Assembly: GCA_902789725.1 (NCBI GenBank)
Contig: CADAPC010000021.1
Location: 30,485 to 94,484, forward strand
DNA length: 64,000 nt
DNA from: an uncultured Bacteroidales bacterium
Lineage (GTDB): Bacteria > Bacteroidota > Bacteroidia > Bacteroidales > Bacteroidaceae
Direction of reading: 5' to 3'
Positions within the stretch are counted from its first letter, which is position 1. Each line of letters opens with the position of its first letter. Positions 51,754-60,882 of the stretch are shown one piece after another. The notes under the pieces are model-generated. The model was given only the letters and a program-made list of their open reading frames with translations, had not been told where the DNA came from and searched no databases. The translations under genes were made by a program, and so were the position numbers.

Positions 51754-54255
51754 ATGTTACCTCTTAATAATACTCCATCAGCGGCTACAACCAATAGGCC
51801 TGTAAACGCAGGAGCCGCAGCCCCCAAAGGACCTTCGCCCTACGCAAAGGTCTTAGATATGCTAACAGTCTTTGCCTCCAAATGGTATTGGTTCATCCTT
51901 TGCTTAGGTTTAGGATTGGCAGGCTCTTACCTTTATCTTCAGATTACTCCCCCGATTTACACAAGAGAGTCGTCCATCCTGATCACCAACGACTTTCAAA
52001 CGTCTGGTGCAGGGGGGGGGAGTGCTGCGAGCATGAATATGTTGGGCGGAAGTGTGGATGTGAATAATGAATTGTTCACCTTGAAGTCTCCAGATATTGC
52101 AGATGCTACAGTGGCGAACCTTCATCTGGAAGTGAACTGCTATGCTCAAGGACGTTTCCATGAGGAAGTAATTTATGGAACGGCATTGGGAGTGCAGATT
52201 GTTCCTCTGGAACTGAATGATGCGGAATCGGCAGAATTTTTGTTTGATCAGCGCGCCGATGGTACTTTCTTGATGAGTAATTTTGTGCGAGGTGGTCAAA
52301 GTCTTCCTGGTTCGGTTTTAGGAAAGATAGGCAGGACTGTTAACACACCTATAGGAAAAGTGGAAGTGTCCCAGTCACTTCATTATTCTCCTCAAGAAAT
52401 CACGCTGCGAGTGGAACGTGTCCCTCTTCAACAGGCGCGTAATCATATCATCAGCAAGTTGAATGTCAGCGCAGTGAGTGCAATGTCCACCATTATCAAG
52501 TTGTCGTATGAAGATGAGAATCCACAACGCGCAGAAAATGTTTTGACCACATTGGTCAACGTATATAATGAACGATGGATTCAAGATTGTAACCGCCGTT
52601 CTGTCTCTGCTTCCAAATTTATTCGTGAACGCTTGGAAGTGATAGAAAAAGAGTTGGGCAATGTGGAAAATGAAATTTCTTCATACAAGTCTGCTAACAT
52701 GATTCCAGCTGGTGCCAGTGATGTGTCGAGTATTTATGTGGGGCAGGCCACTTCTGCCTCCGCGCAATCAACTGAAATCAGCAATCAATTACGCATGGCG
52801 CGTTATGTACGTGATTATTTGACCAACGATGCCAATAGGTATAAATTGATTCCAGCAAATCAAGGCGTCAACAGCCCTAATATCAGTGGACAGATTTCAG
52901 AATACAATACATTGTTGCTTTCCCGAAACAATCTTTTGAGTGCCAGCTCATTGCAGAACCCCATTATTCAAGAGAAAGATTTGCAATTGGCCGAACTTCG
53001 CAATGCGTTGATTGCATCGGTCGATAACCACATCGCTTCCTTGAATGTGGAATTAAGTTCTGCCCAAGCCATTCGTGGTCAAGCCAACAGTAAGATTGCT
53101 TCTTCCTCTTCCCAATCTAATTTCCTGCTGAATCAAGAGCGTCAACAGAAGGTGAAAGAAAACCTTTACCTGTTTCTGTTGCAGAAGCGTGAAGAGAATG
53201 AACTTTCACAGGCTTTCACGGCTTATAATAACCGCGAAATCTCCAAGGCTACCGGCTCTAATGTCCCCACATCTCCAGTTCCTGCTATGATTTGGGCCAT
53301 TGGTGGTATTGCAGGACTGGTATTTCCTGGTTTGATTATCTTCCTGATGGAAGCAATCAACGATAAGGTGCGTGGACGAAAAGACTTGGCAGAACTTTCT
53401 ATTCCATTTATTGGAGAAATCCCAATCCATCGTCATCATCGCACGTTGAAGGAGAAATTGTTTGGTCCGTGGAAGAAGCTTAGAGATAAGATAAAAGTAA
53501 CCTTCAAATTAGGGCAAGTGGAAGAAGATAAGACCCTCCACATTTTGGTGAAAGACCATTCGCGCAATGTCATTAACGAGGCGTTCCGTGTCATTCGTAC
53601 CAATATTGAATTTATGATGGCCAAGGGTACGCGAGGAAAAGTCATTATGCTTTCGTCTTTTAATCCAAACTCAGGTAAGACGTTTGTGGTGACCAACTTA
53701 ATCACTTCGTTTGCCATCAAGAAACAGCGCGTCTTGGCCATCGACCTTGACCTCCGCAAGGCATCTCTTTCAGCGATGGTGGATAAACCTAAGATTGGTA
53801 TTGCCGACTATTTGTCTGGCGTGACGGACAGCTTTGATGATATCGTGGTACGCGATGCTACTCATGAGTATCTTGATGTAGTGCCTGTTGGCACCATCCC
53901 TCCCAACCCCACCGAGTTGTTGTTCGATGACCGTTTAGGGAAATTGTTAGATGAACTGCGCAACCAGTATGCTTACATCATTTTAGACTGTCCTCCCATC
54001 GAGATTGTTGCTGATGCAACGATTGTGGGGCGTTGTGCAGATGCCACGCTCTTCATCGTTCGTGCCGAAGTCATGGAGCGCAGCTTGCTTCCTGATTTAC
54101 AAGCTTATTATGATGACAATCGCCTTCCCAAGATGTCCATCATTTTGAACGGTACCACCGATTCCTTCTCCTACTATGGCTATCACCGCTACGGTTCACG
54201 TTATGGCTATTATGGCGGTTCTGCCTACGGAGGCTATACAAAGGATGATGATTGA
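51754..54255 (+). CDS. fused chain-length determinant and tyrosine kinase (Wzc-like BY-kinase)
   Basis: An 833-residue inner-membrane protein. The Wzz domain lies between helix 1 (WYWFILCLGLGLAGSYLYL, about 43-62) and helix 2 (about 511-535), with long coiled-coil segments. The cytoplasmic BY-kinase part has Walker A SFNPNSGKTFVV (about 634), Walker A' AIDLDLRKASLS, and Walker B IILDCPP, and ends in a tyrosine cluster (YYGYHRYGSRYGYYGGSAYG) that is probably self-phosphorylated. It would set chain length and control export with the Wza-like protein. A G9 run near codon 87 (TSGAGGGSAAS) could slip and break the frame. The direct repeat at 54270 follows the stop. Confidence 0.95.
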   Translation: MLPLNNTPSAATTNRPVNAGAAAPKGPSPYAKVLDMLTVFASKWYWFILCLGLGLAGSYLYLQITPPIYTRESSILITNDFQTSGAGGGSAASMNMLGGSVDVNNELFTLKSPDIADATVANLHLEVNCYAQGRFHEEVIYGTALGVQIVPLELNDAESAEFLFDQRADGTFLMSNFVRGGQSLPGSVLGKIGRTVNTPIGKVEVSQSLHYSPQEITLRVERVPLQQARNHIISKLNVSAVSAMSTIIKLSYEDENPQRAENVLTTLVNVYNERWIQDCNRRSVSASKFIRERLEVIEKELGNVENEISSYKSANMIPAGASDVSSIYVGQATSASAQSTEISNQLRMARYVRDYLTNDANRYKLIPANQGVNSPNISGQISEYNTLLLSRNNLLSASSLQNPIIQEKDLQLAELRNALIASVDNHIASLNVELSSAQAIRGQANSKIASSSSQSNFLLNQERQQKVKENLYLFLLQKREENELSQAFTAYNNREISKATGSNVPTSPVPAMIWAIGGIAGLVFPGLIIFLMEAINDKVRGRKDLAELSIPFIGEIPIHRHHRTLKEKLFGPWKKLRDKIKVTFKLGQVEEDKTLHILVKDHSRNVINEAFRVIRTNIEFMMAKGTRGKVIMLSSFNPNSGKTFVVTNLITSFAIKKQRVLAIDLDLRKASLSAMVDKPKIGIADYLSGVTDSFDDIVVRDATHEYLDVVPVGTIPPNPTELLFDDRLGKLLDELRNQYAYIILDCPPIEIVADATIVGRCADATLFIVRAEVMERSLLPDLQAYYDDNRLPKMSIILNGTTDSFSYYGYHRYGSRYGYYGGSAYGGYTKDDD
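52012..52020 (+). repeat. G9 tract within the tyrosine-kinase gene
   Basis: Nine Gs inside codons for Gly-Gly-Gly near residue 87. The frame is open with nine; eight or ten would cause an early stop. It is the only nine-base G run seen in a gene in this window. Confidence 0.9.
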
Positions 54256-54269
54256 TAAACTTTAAATTT

Positions 54270-54367
54270 AAAGGTATGTTCTAAAAATTAGCTTTCAATT
54301 GTTTTTAGTTGATTTTGGAGTAGATTTGGGTGCAAGACCGCAGGGGCATAGCGAGCTATGCCCCAAG
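54270..54367. repeat. palindromic dispersed element, copy 2
   Basis: It equals 39023-39120 at 97 of 98 positions. The internal hairpin GGGGCATAG-CGAG-CTATGCCCC is perfect here. The right inverted end is degenerate (GAAAATACCT at about 54376), unlike copy 1. Confidence 0.9.
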
Positions 54368-54418
54368 GGTTATTAGAAAATACCTAAAGAAAAATAACAC
54401 TAAAAAACGATATTAGTT

Positions 54419-55528
54419 ATGGGCAACTCAAAACGTACAATTCTTATTCTCATTGAGTCTTTGGATAACGGAGACGCAGCAAAAGCCCTCTCGACCTTAG
54501 TGCAGTATATTGACAAAACCACCTATGATGTGACGGTTTGTTCTATCAATGCGGGAGGGCAATATGAGTCAATCATTAAAGAAAATGTCAATTACAAGAC
54601 AATTTTGACAGCTGACAGCGGCATGAAGCGCAAAATGGTGTATCGGACTCTGCCCATGTCGATGGTATATAAGTTTTATGTGCCCCAAGGCAGCGATGTG
54701 GAAATTGTCTATTCCGAAGGCTTTGCCACAAAATTGTTGAGTGCATCCTCCAACAAGAAGGCCAAGAAATATGCTTGGGTGCATACCGATTTGAACAAGA
54801 ATCACTGGACGCGTGAAGTCTTTTCTGATAATAAGGAAGAGACCGAAGTTTATAATCGCTTTGACAAAGTCATCGGAGTGACCAATTTGATTTGCGAAGC
54901 GTTTAAAAAGGAATTTCCGAATGTGAAGCAGCCCGTTGAGACCATTTACGATCCCATCGATTCCCTTTCTGTCCGCCTGAAATCGTTGAATGCCAGCAAT
55001 GACACCGAAAAGCCTGTGAAATACAGGTTAGTTGCTCATGGCCGTCTGGAATCCCGCAATGAATACAGCCGTTTGTTCCGCATTGTCAAGCGTCTGATTG
55101 GCGAAGGCTATGACCTTGGTCTATGGGTGTTTGGCGATGGTTCCGAGCGCGGCATTCTTGACCATTATATACGTGAGAACAATTTACAGGATCGCATCAA
55201 GTTGTTTGGTGCGCATCCCAATCCCTATCGTTATACTGTTCAAGGCAACTTGTTCGTATGCTCATCTTTCAGTTCTTCCGTTATCAAAGCCTTAATTTTA
55301 GGCCTTCCTGTCATAGCGGCTGAGACTCCTGAACTGAAAGAACTGCTCAAGAATGGTGAATGCGGTTACATTGTGCCTAATAATGAAACAGCTCTTTACG
55401 AAGGCATCAAGAAGTTGCTGGATGACCCGCAATTGCTTGCCCAATATCGTCAGAAAGGTGAGGCCCGGGGTTGGGATTTCGATATCGAAGCTTTGATGGT
55501 TCCTTACGAAAATTTGTTGGGAGCATAG
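54419..55528 (+). CDS. GT4-type glycosyltransferase
   Basis: A 369-residue cytoplasmic glycosyltransferase with a GT-B fold. The C-terminal half shows YRLVAHGRLESRNEYSRL, LWVFGDGSERGILDHYI and FVCSSFSSSVIKALILGLPV, the last with Ser-Val where an E-x7-E motif normally stands, so it is a slightly divergent member. The donor sugar is unknown. Its base composition resembles the core genome, unlike the genes that follow. The next gene begins immediately after its stop codon. Confidence 0.88.
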   Translation: MGNSKRTILILIESLDNGDAAKALSTLVQYIDKTTYDVTVCSINAGGQYESIIKENVNYKTILTADSGMKRKMVYRTLPMSMVYKFYVPQGSDVEIVYSEGFATKLLSASSNKKAKKYAWVHTDLNKNHWTREVFSDNKEETEVYNRFDKVIGVTNLICEAFKKEFPNVKQPVETIYDPIDSLSVRLKSLNASNDTEKPVKYRLVAHGRLESRNEYSRLFRIVKRLIGEGYDLGLWVFGDGSERGILDHYIRENNLQDRIKLFGAHPNPYRYTVQGNLFVCSSFSSSVIKALILGLPVIAAETPELKELLKNGECGYIVPNNETALYEGIKKLLDDPQLLAQYRQKGEARGWDFDIEALMVPYENLLGA

Positions 55529-56425
55529 ATGGTTTCAGTCATTATCCCTATATATAACTCAGATCAGTATATAGGACGTTGCCTTGACTCAGTGTTGAAG
55601 CAGACCTACAAAGACCTTGAGGTAATTTTAGTGGACGATGGCAGTGTGGATGATTCTGGGAAGATTTGTGATGATTATGCGGTGCGAGAATCCCGAGTAA
55701 AAGTATTTCACCAAAAAAATAGTGGAGCATCCATAGCAAGAAAGAATGGTATTGGTTATGCTAAGGGTGAATTGTTGACATTTGTGGATAGTGATGATAT
55801 TGTGGAGAATGATTATATTGAGAGATTGTTTAATGCCATGCAAAAGTTTCGTGTGGAGATTGTTGCATGTGATCAAATTAAACATGTGGAAGGAACTGAT
55901 GTGGTGGTGGAAAAAGATAAAGAATCCATTCTTTTGGATGAAAAAGAATTACATGATAGATTTTTCAAATATCAATTCTGGGGATTTTGGGGGAAAATAT
56001 ACCATCGTTCCGTCTTTGAGAATGTTTATTTCCCTCAATATACAATTAATGAGGATTATGTGGTGATGGCTCAGCTTTTTGATAAATACAAACAGATGGC
56101 GTATGTGCCCATAGGATTGTATCACTACATGGTACATCCATCCAGTCTTTCTCACCAACCATTAAGTTCTCGGATGTTTGACGAGTATTACAACAAACTT
56201 TGGGTTGTGGACTTTTATAAAAAAAATAATTTGTATTATATTAAGAATGCAGAGGCACAAATGGTTGAAACATGCATCAAGTTGATTGGCAAAATAAATA
56301 CTTCAAAATTTCAAGCGGAGAAAACTCAAATGAAAGAGTATCTGAGGGCTAATATTCTCAAGATTCTTTTAAATCCGAATTTACTTCCAGCATTAAAAAT
56401 GATGTCACTAAGGCTCTGTATATAG
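55529..56425 (+). CDS. GT2-type glycosyltransferase
   Basis: A 298-residue GT-A glycosyltransferase. It starts MVSVIIPIYNSDQYIGRCLD and has VDDGSVDDSG and a DxD site FVDSDDIVENDYIE. The C-terminal half (FWGFWGKIYHRSVFENV, INEDYVVMAQLFDKY) is typical of capsule enzymes. It abuts the previous stop with no gap. From here on the DNA is clearly richer in A and T, which suggests a different origin. Confidence 0.92.
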   Translation: MVSVIIPIYNSDQYIGRCLDSVLKQTYKDLEVILVDDGSVDDSGKICDDYAVRESRVKVFHQKNSGASIARKNGIGYAKGELLTFVDSDDIVENDYIERLFNAMQKFRVEIVACDQIKHVEGTDVVVEKDKESILLDEKELHDRFFKYQFWGFWGKIYHRSVFENVYFPQYTINEDYVVMAQLFDKYKQMAYVPIGLYHYMVHPSSLSHQPLSSRMFDEYYNKLWVVDFYKKNNLYYIKNAEAQMVETCIKLIGKINTSKFQAEKTQMKEYLRANILKILLNPNLLPALKMMSLRLCI

Positions 56426-56429
56426 TTAT

Positions 56430-57164
56430 ATGAATAAGACTATTCATTATTGCTGGTTTGGGAAAAGCCTTATTCCAGAAAGGCTGCGTAAATGCATGGA
56501 TTCGTGGTCGGAGAAGATGCCAGATTACGAAATAAGATTGTGGAATGAAGCAACATTTGATGTGGAGTCTGTTTCTTGGACAAACAGTGCTTATCGTGCA
56601 AAGAAGTATGCGTTTGTTTCTGATTATGTCCGCCTTGTGGCTTTATACCAACATGGCGGAATTTATCTAGATACGGATGTTAAACTTCTAAAGAGTTTAG
56701 CTCCCTTACAGAAGAAATTTTCCAACTTTATGGGATTCGAAAATGGCAAAGTTGTTACATCTGCCGTTATTTGTGTAGAACCATATCATCCTATTATTAA
56801 AGAGTTTCTTGATTATTATAATACAAGAGAGTTTTCGGATGAGGTTGTATCTGCTAATGAAGCCAACGTTTTAATGATGACCAAACTCTTGGAAAAGTAT
56901 GGTTTGCATGCAGATAACACAGAGCAGGATGTGGAAATTCGTTCTTCTTCTATGCATATTTTCCCTCAAACTTATTTCTGCCCCCTTGATTTTTATCATC
57001 ATAAGGATTTCTCACAACAGACTCATGCAATTCATTATTTTGATGCCTCATGGTTGGATGAAGATACAAAACAGCGAATCGAAAATGAACGATCCATTTT
57101 ATATAAAATGAAGGCGTATGTATTGCAGTTCCTTTCCACAATAAAGCACTTTTTGATTAAATGA
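56430..57164 (+). CDS. GT32-type capsular glycosyltransferase
   Basis: A 244-residue enzyme of the GT32 (Och1-like) group found in capsule loci. Marks: IHYCWFGKSLIPERLRKCMD at the start, YEIRLWNEATFD, FVSDYVRLVALYQHGGIYLD with the DxD site LDTDVKLLKSL, and AIHYFDASWL near the end. The sugar it adds is not known. Its stop overlaps the start of the fucosyltransferase by 4 bp. Confidence 0.9.
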   Translation: MNKTIHYCWFGKSLIPERLRKCMDSWSEKMPDYEIRLWNEATFDVESVSWTNSAYRAKKYAFVSDYVRLVALYQHGGIYLDTDVKLLKSLAPLQKKFSNFMGFENGKVVTSAVICVEPYHPIIKEFLDYYNTREFSDEVVSANEANVLMMTKLLEKYGLHADNTEQDVEIRSSSMHIFPQTYFCPLDFYHHKDFSQQTHAIHYFDASWLDEDTKQRIENERSILYKMKAYVLQFLSTIKHFLIK

Positions 57165-58084
57165 TTCATGTGTATATACGTGGTCGCCTTGGCAACCAAC
57201 TGTTTCAGTATGCTTTTGTACGCATGTTGCAGCATTATAATCCAGAGCAACATGCAGTGTATCATTTTGAGGAAGTCTATTCTGCTGGTAGTAAGGAGCA
57301 GGATTTTATTAATGCATTGGAGGCTTTTAATGTTGTAGATGTGAATGAGAAGAACGAGAACCCTCATCTCTCATTTTTTCAAAAAGTTTTGCTAAAATTG
57401 TATTGGCCGAAATATCCTCATAAAGCTTCTATTGATGTTCGTACTAAGTATCAGATGTGTTGGATAAAGTGGATGAATCTTTTTGGACTTTATTATTTGG
57501 ATTTGGGGTATTATCCATTCAACAAGAAGATAAAAGGCGATGTTATTGTTTCAGGAAACTTTGAGAGCGAGCGGTATTTCAAAGAAATTAAGGAACAAAT
57601 TTTGCAGGAGATAACACCTAAAAAGTCTATTTCTGATAAGAACATGTGGCTTCTTGAGAAGATGCATTCTTGTAATTCTGTTTCTCTTAGTATTCGTAGG
57701 GGGGACTTCGTCGATAATCCAGATGTTGGTAAATTGCACAATGTATGTACTAAAAGTTATTATCAACGAGCGGTGGACTACATGAAGCAGCATGTGGACA
57801 ATCCGGTCCTTTTTATATTCTCGAATGATATAGAATGGGTGAAAAAGAACATCCATTTCAATCTTGAAACATTTTATGAGAGTGGCACAGATCCTTCTTG
57901 GGAAACATTGGAATTAATGTCGAATTGTAAACATTTCATTATTTCCAATAGTTCTTATAATTGGTGGGCGCAGTATAAGGGTACATGTCCCAATAAGATT
58001 GTTGTGGCTCCAGAGCGTTGGTTTAATAATCCTTTGGTGCCTGATGTTTTTTTAGATACATGGGTGAAACTCCCAGTGGAATGA
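57161..58084 (+). CDS. GT11-type alpha-1,2-fucosyltransferase
   Basis: A 307-residue enzyme of family GT11, which moves fucose from GDP-fucose in alpha-1,2 linkage. It begins MIHVYIRGRLGNQLFQYAFV, the family opening, and shows VSLSIRRGDFVDN (GDP-fucose binding, about 176-188), and the motif HFIISNSSYNWWAQYKG (about 263-280). It is coupled to the GT32 gene by a 4-bp overlap. Together with the GT10 enzyme at 62084 it could build Lewis-type structures. A short glycosyltransferase remnant begins within its stop codon. Confidence 0.95.
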   Translation: MIHVYIRGRLGNQLFQYAFVRMLQHYNPEQHAVYHFEEVYSAGSKEQDFINALEAFNVVDVNEKNENPHLSFFQKVLLKLYWPKYPHKASIDVRTKYQMCWIKWMNLFGLYYLDLGYYPFNKKIKGDVIVSGNFESERYFKEIKEQILQEITPKKSISDKNMWLLEKMHSCNSVSLSIRRGDFVDNPDVGKLHNVCTKSYYQRAVDYMKQHVDNPVLFIFSNDIEWVKKNIHFNLETFYESGTDPSWETLELMSNCKHFIISNSSYNWWAQYKGTCPNKIVVAPERWFNNPLVPDVFLDTWVKLPVE

Positions 58085-58182
58085 TTTGGATCGCTGTTCC
58101 TATATATAATACGGAGGATGATGCTTTTATGAAAGTTAGTTTAGTAAATTCTCATATTTTGTGTGCTATATGTACTCCTTGA
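58081..58182 (+). pseudogene. remnant of a glycosyltransferase start
   Basis: A 33-codon frame beginning MIWIAVPIYNTEDDAF. The first 12 residues look like the opening strand of a GT2 enzyme, and the ATGA overlap with the gene before is the usual coupling in this locus. The rest has no similarity and ends within the next gene. It may mark where a former glycosyltransferase was replaced by the acyltransferase. A chance frame is the alternative. Confidence 0.4.
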
Positions 58183-59168
58183 AACAAATTGATGCAATAT
58201 CAACTCATCGAGATGCTATATACGGCATTAGTATTATCTTGATTATATTATATCACTGCTCTTGTGGTGGAGATAATGTTTTTTTCATTCCTTTTGAAAA
58301 AGGCTTCATAGGGGTTGATATCTTTATGATGATGAGTGGATTTGGCTTGTGCCATTCATATACAAAGAGATCATTGAAGGATTTTTATTTAAAAAGGGTA
58401 TTACGAATCATCCCTGCATATGTTCTGTATAATATTTTCTTTGTCCTTGTGTCTACTTATTATTTTAATACTCCAATCTCTTTTGAGGATTTTTTTTATA
58501 ATTTGACAACACTTTCTTTCTACGGATTTGGCTCGTGGGGAATTGGAAATAAATGTTTTGACTGGTTTACTGCAGCAATATTATTGCTATACATGATATT
58601 CCCAATATTGTATAGACTGGCTCGCAAATGGGGTATGTTCACATTCTTTTTTGTCAGTCTATTTGCGATGATTTATAATCATTTTTTTGTGGTTCCATGG
58701 CGGATTGATTGTCTGGTTAGTCGTGTTCCTATATTCTTTTTTGGAATCCTTTTGTTTATACACCGTGAAAAACTTTCTTTAGTTTCTTTAAATAAGGAAA
58801 GTGGGATAGGACGTATAGGACGTATTTTATTGTTTTTACCCGCATTTATTTATGTAGGCTACATCTATTCTACGAATTTCTTTCTGACCGCAATGATTAC
58901 TCCATTTTTTTTGTTGATAGTATGTGGATTAATGTCTTTGCTGGCGGGAACATTTGTGTATCGTTGCTTGTCATATTTGGGTAAGTATTCTTATGAATTG
59001 TTCCTTGCAAACTCTTGGTCCCAACAATGGTCTGTTTTCGTTCTACAAATTTTCCCTTTAAATATTATCTCTGTTATTTTCTATCATTTAGTGGCTCAAC
59101 ACATTTTTATCATAGTAACAAGGTCTGTACGGAATTTAGTAAAAATGCCTGTTAAGATTACATGTTGA
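58170..59168 (+). CDS. acyltransferase-3 family membrane protein
   Basis: A 332-residue integral membrane acyltransferase with about ten helices. The start MYSLKQIDAISTHRDAIYGI leads into a helix containing ILIILYHCS, with the family His. It should add an acetyl or similar group to the polysaccharide. ATG 58170 is preferred to a GTG three codons upstream. The gene is AT-rich like its neighbours, and the last helices end at FIIVTRSVRNLVK. Confidence 0.85.
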   Translation: MYSLKQIDAISTHRDAIYGISIILIILYHCSCGGDNVFFIPFEKGFIGVDIFMMMSGFGLCHSYTKRSLKDFYLKRVLRIIPAYVLYNIFFVLVSTYYFNTPISFEDFFYNLTTLSFYGFGSWGIGNKCFDWFTAAILLLYMIFPILYRLARKWGMFTFFFVSLFAMIYNHFFVVPWRIDCLVSRVPIFFFGILLFIHREKLSLVSLNKESGIGRIGRILLFLPAFIYVGYIYSTNFFLTAMITPFFLLIVCGLMSLLAGTFVYRCLSYLGKYSYELFLANSWSQQWSVFVLQIFPLNIISVIFYHLVAQHIFIIVTRSVRNLVKMPVKITC

Positions 59169-59217
59169 ATAATAGCATTCTGTTTGTCCGAATATTAGTA
59201 GTAAGCATAGGTTAAAG

Positions 59218-60231
59218 ATGGTTAGTATTATAATCCCTGTCTATAATGCGGAGAAATTTGTTTCGGAGACAATTGAGAATCTATTGTCACAAGATGTGGA
59301 AAAGGAAATTATTCTTGTGAATGATGGCTCTACGGATAATAGTTTGCGAATACTCCAGACCTATGCAAAGACTTATGATTGCATCCGTATTATAGACAAA
59401 CCTAATGGTGGTGTTTCATCTGCGCGTAACGTAGGCATAAAGGCTGCACATGGCGAATATGTAATATTTGTGGACTCAGATGATATACTTGAAGAAGGGA
59501 CATTAGCACGGGCTTTGGATGTTTTCACGGAGGATGTGGAATGTGTTTTCTTCTCTTATAAACATGTCGCAGCAGATAATCATGTAATAAGTAGTATATC
59601 ATATCTTCCCACGGGGAAATACACACTTCAAGAGTGGACAGAAGATGCTATGAGGCTTATCAAAACTCACATTGTTAGTCGTCTTGGGGCATATATATGT
59701 CGTATGTCTATCATTAAAAGAAACTTTATTCTCTTTAATGAAAATATGTCTCATTTAGAGGATATTGCGTTTGGTTATACCATTTTGCAATATGTGAAAT
59801 CTCTATATTATATAGATGAACCTTTATATTGTTACATGCATGTAAACTCTGAAGGTCTTTTTAGAGGATATTGTTATTGTCTTCCTCAAAGTACAGAGTT
59901 CTGTTTAGATAAAGTAACTAATGTTATATCTGTGGATCGGTGTTCTGGGTATGTGACAGAATTACTTTTAAACTGCATCAAGAATGAGGCAATGTATGAT
60001 GTTGTGGAGGATTCGGTAAAAATAAATAACTTGTCTTTTTTGTCACGGTCAAAATACCTATCATATTTGAAGAAGTCTGTAATGGGGGGCTTTTATCATA
60101 AGTTGTTGGTAAATGGTCATTTTCATATATTACTGTTGATATATGGCTTTGTTCCAAGGACGAAGGCTTGGACTTGGAATACTTTTGTGAAAGGTGGTGT
60201 TTGGGTGAAACGAAAATTGTTGAATATTTGA
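59218..60231 (+). CDS. GT2-type glycosyltransferase
   Basis: A 337-residue GT-A enzyme starting MVSIIIPVYNAEKFVSETIE. It contains LVNDGSTDNSLRIL, PNGGVSSARNVGIKAAHGEY and the DxD site IFVDSDDILEEG. The second half (SHLEDIAFGYTILQYVK) fits capsule glycosyltransferases. It starts 49 bp after the acyltransferase, and a broken acyltransferase follows after 7 bp. Confidence 0.92.
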   Translation: MVSIIIPVYNAEKFVSETIENLLSQDVEKEIILVNDGSTDNSLRILQTYAKTYDCIRIIDKPNGGVSSARNVGIKAAHGEYVIFVDSDDILEEGTLARALDVFTEDVECVFFSYKHVAADNHVISSISYLPTGKYTLQEWTEDAMRLIKTHIVSRLGAYICRMSIIKRNFILFNENMSHLEDIAFGYTILQYVKSLYYIDEPLYCYMHVNSEGLFRGYCYCLPQSTEFCLDKVTNVISVDRCSGYVTELLLNCIKNEAMYDVVEDSVKINNLSFLSRSKYLSYLKKSVMGGFYHKLLVNGHFHILLLIYGFVPRTKAWTWNTFVKGGVWVKRKLLNI

Positions 60232-60238
60232 TGATTGA

Positions 60239-60487
60239 ATGAGACAGAGGCTGAATACCCGTAATGAGGTAATTGATTTTGCGAAGTTTGTGGCATCATT
60301 ACTTGTTGTGGCAATCCATACGGCTCTTTTTAAGGATGTAAATAAGCAACTTTATTTTGTTTTTAATGAATTAATCTGTAGGCTCGGTGTACCATTTTTT
60401 GCAATATGTACAGGCTTTTATCTGTACAAAGCAATAGAGAAGAATGGCTGGAATAAAGTTGGAAAGTTTTATTGCCAAACTGGATAG
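60239..60487 (+). pseudogene. truncated acyltransferase-3 gene, N-terminal part
   Basis: An 82-codon frame, MRQRLNTRNEVIDFAKFVAS and so on, with the family His in VVAIHTALF and a second helix GVPFFAICTGFYLYKAI. A full protein would have about 340 residues. The frame stops after the second helix at YCQTG; reading one base differently gives FIAKLDRD and another stop. It is therefore a decayed copy, in contrast to the intact acyltransferase at 58170. Confidence 0.7.
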
Positions 60488-60882
60488 AGACTAGACTAAT
60501 TATATTTCGACTGTAAATATAATGGGATTTTGTAAGTCCGTTGTATTAAGCGGGAGGCTGTCCGAAAACCTAACGTGACATGAGTTATACTTGCGATAGT
60601 CTTTCTTTTTTTTGCGACCGCCTGATTGTCAGTAAGTTTTAATTGTTTTTAACCTAATAATGTCGTTTGTGAATCTCTATAACATTTGGACTTTTCTGTT
60701 TTGTGTTATATCGTTTGTGTGTATATTCTTGCTTTTTCAATGGAAGTATTTTTTTAATGAGTATGAAAAGAATTTGGGTTTTTCGTTGCTGAAAAAACTG
60801 AAGATATATAGAAGAGGATAGTGAATTTTGTTTTTAGTAATAAATCTTATATAAGATTTTGTGGACGAAAAAAAGACAATTT
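60488..60882 (+). other. 395-bp decayed region with possible insertion-sequence scar
   Basis: Between the acyltransferase fragment and the pyruvyl transferase. At 60553-60568 stands GGAGGCTGTCCGAAAA, which resembles the terminal bases of some Bacteroidota insertion sequences as I recall them. A small frame (60660-60821) lies to its right. No transposase gene is present. Confidence 0.4.
60660..60821 (+). pseudogene. 53-codon membrane-helix fragment, possible acyltransferase C-terminus
   Basis: The frame MSFVNLYNIWTFLFCVISF, then a basic tail (FSLLKKLKIYRRG), is one hydrophobic helix with a charged end. That is the shape of the last helix of an acyltransferase-3 or flippase protein. It may be the other end of the gene broken at 60487. 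A chance frame is possible. Confidence 0.35.
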
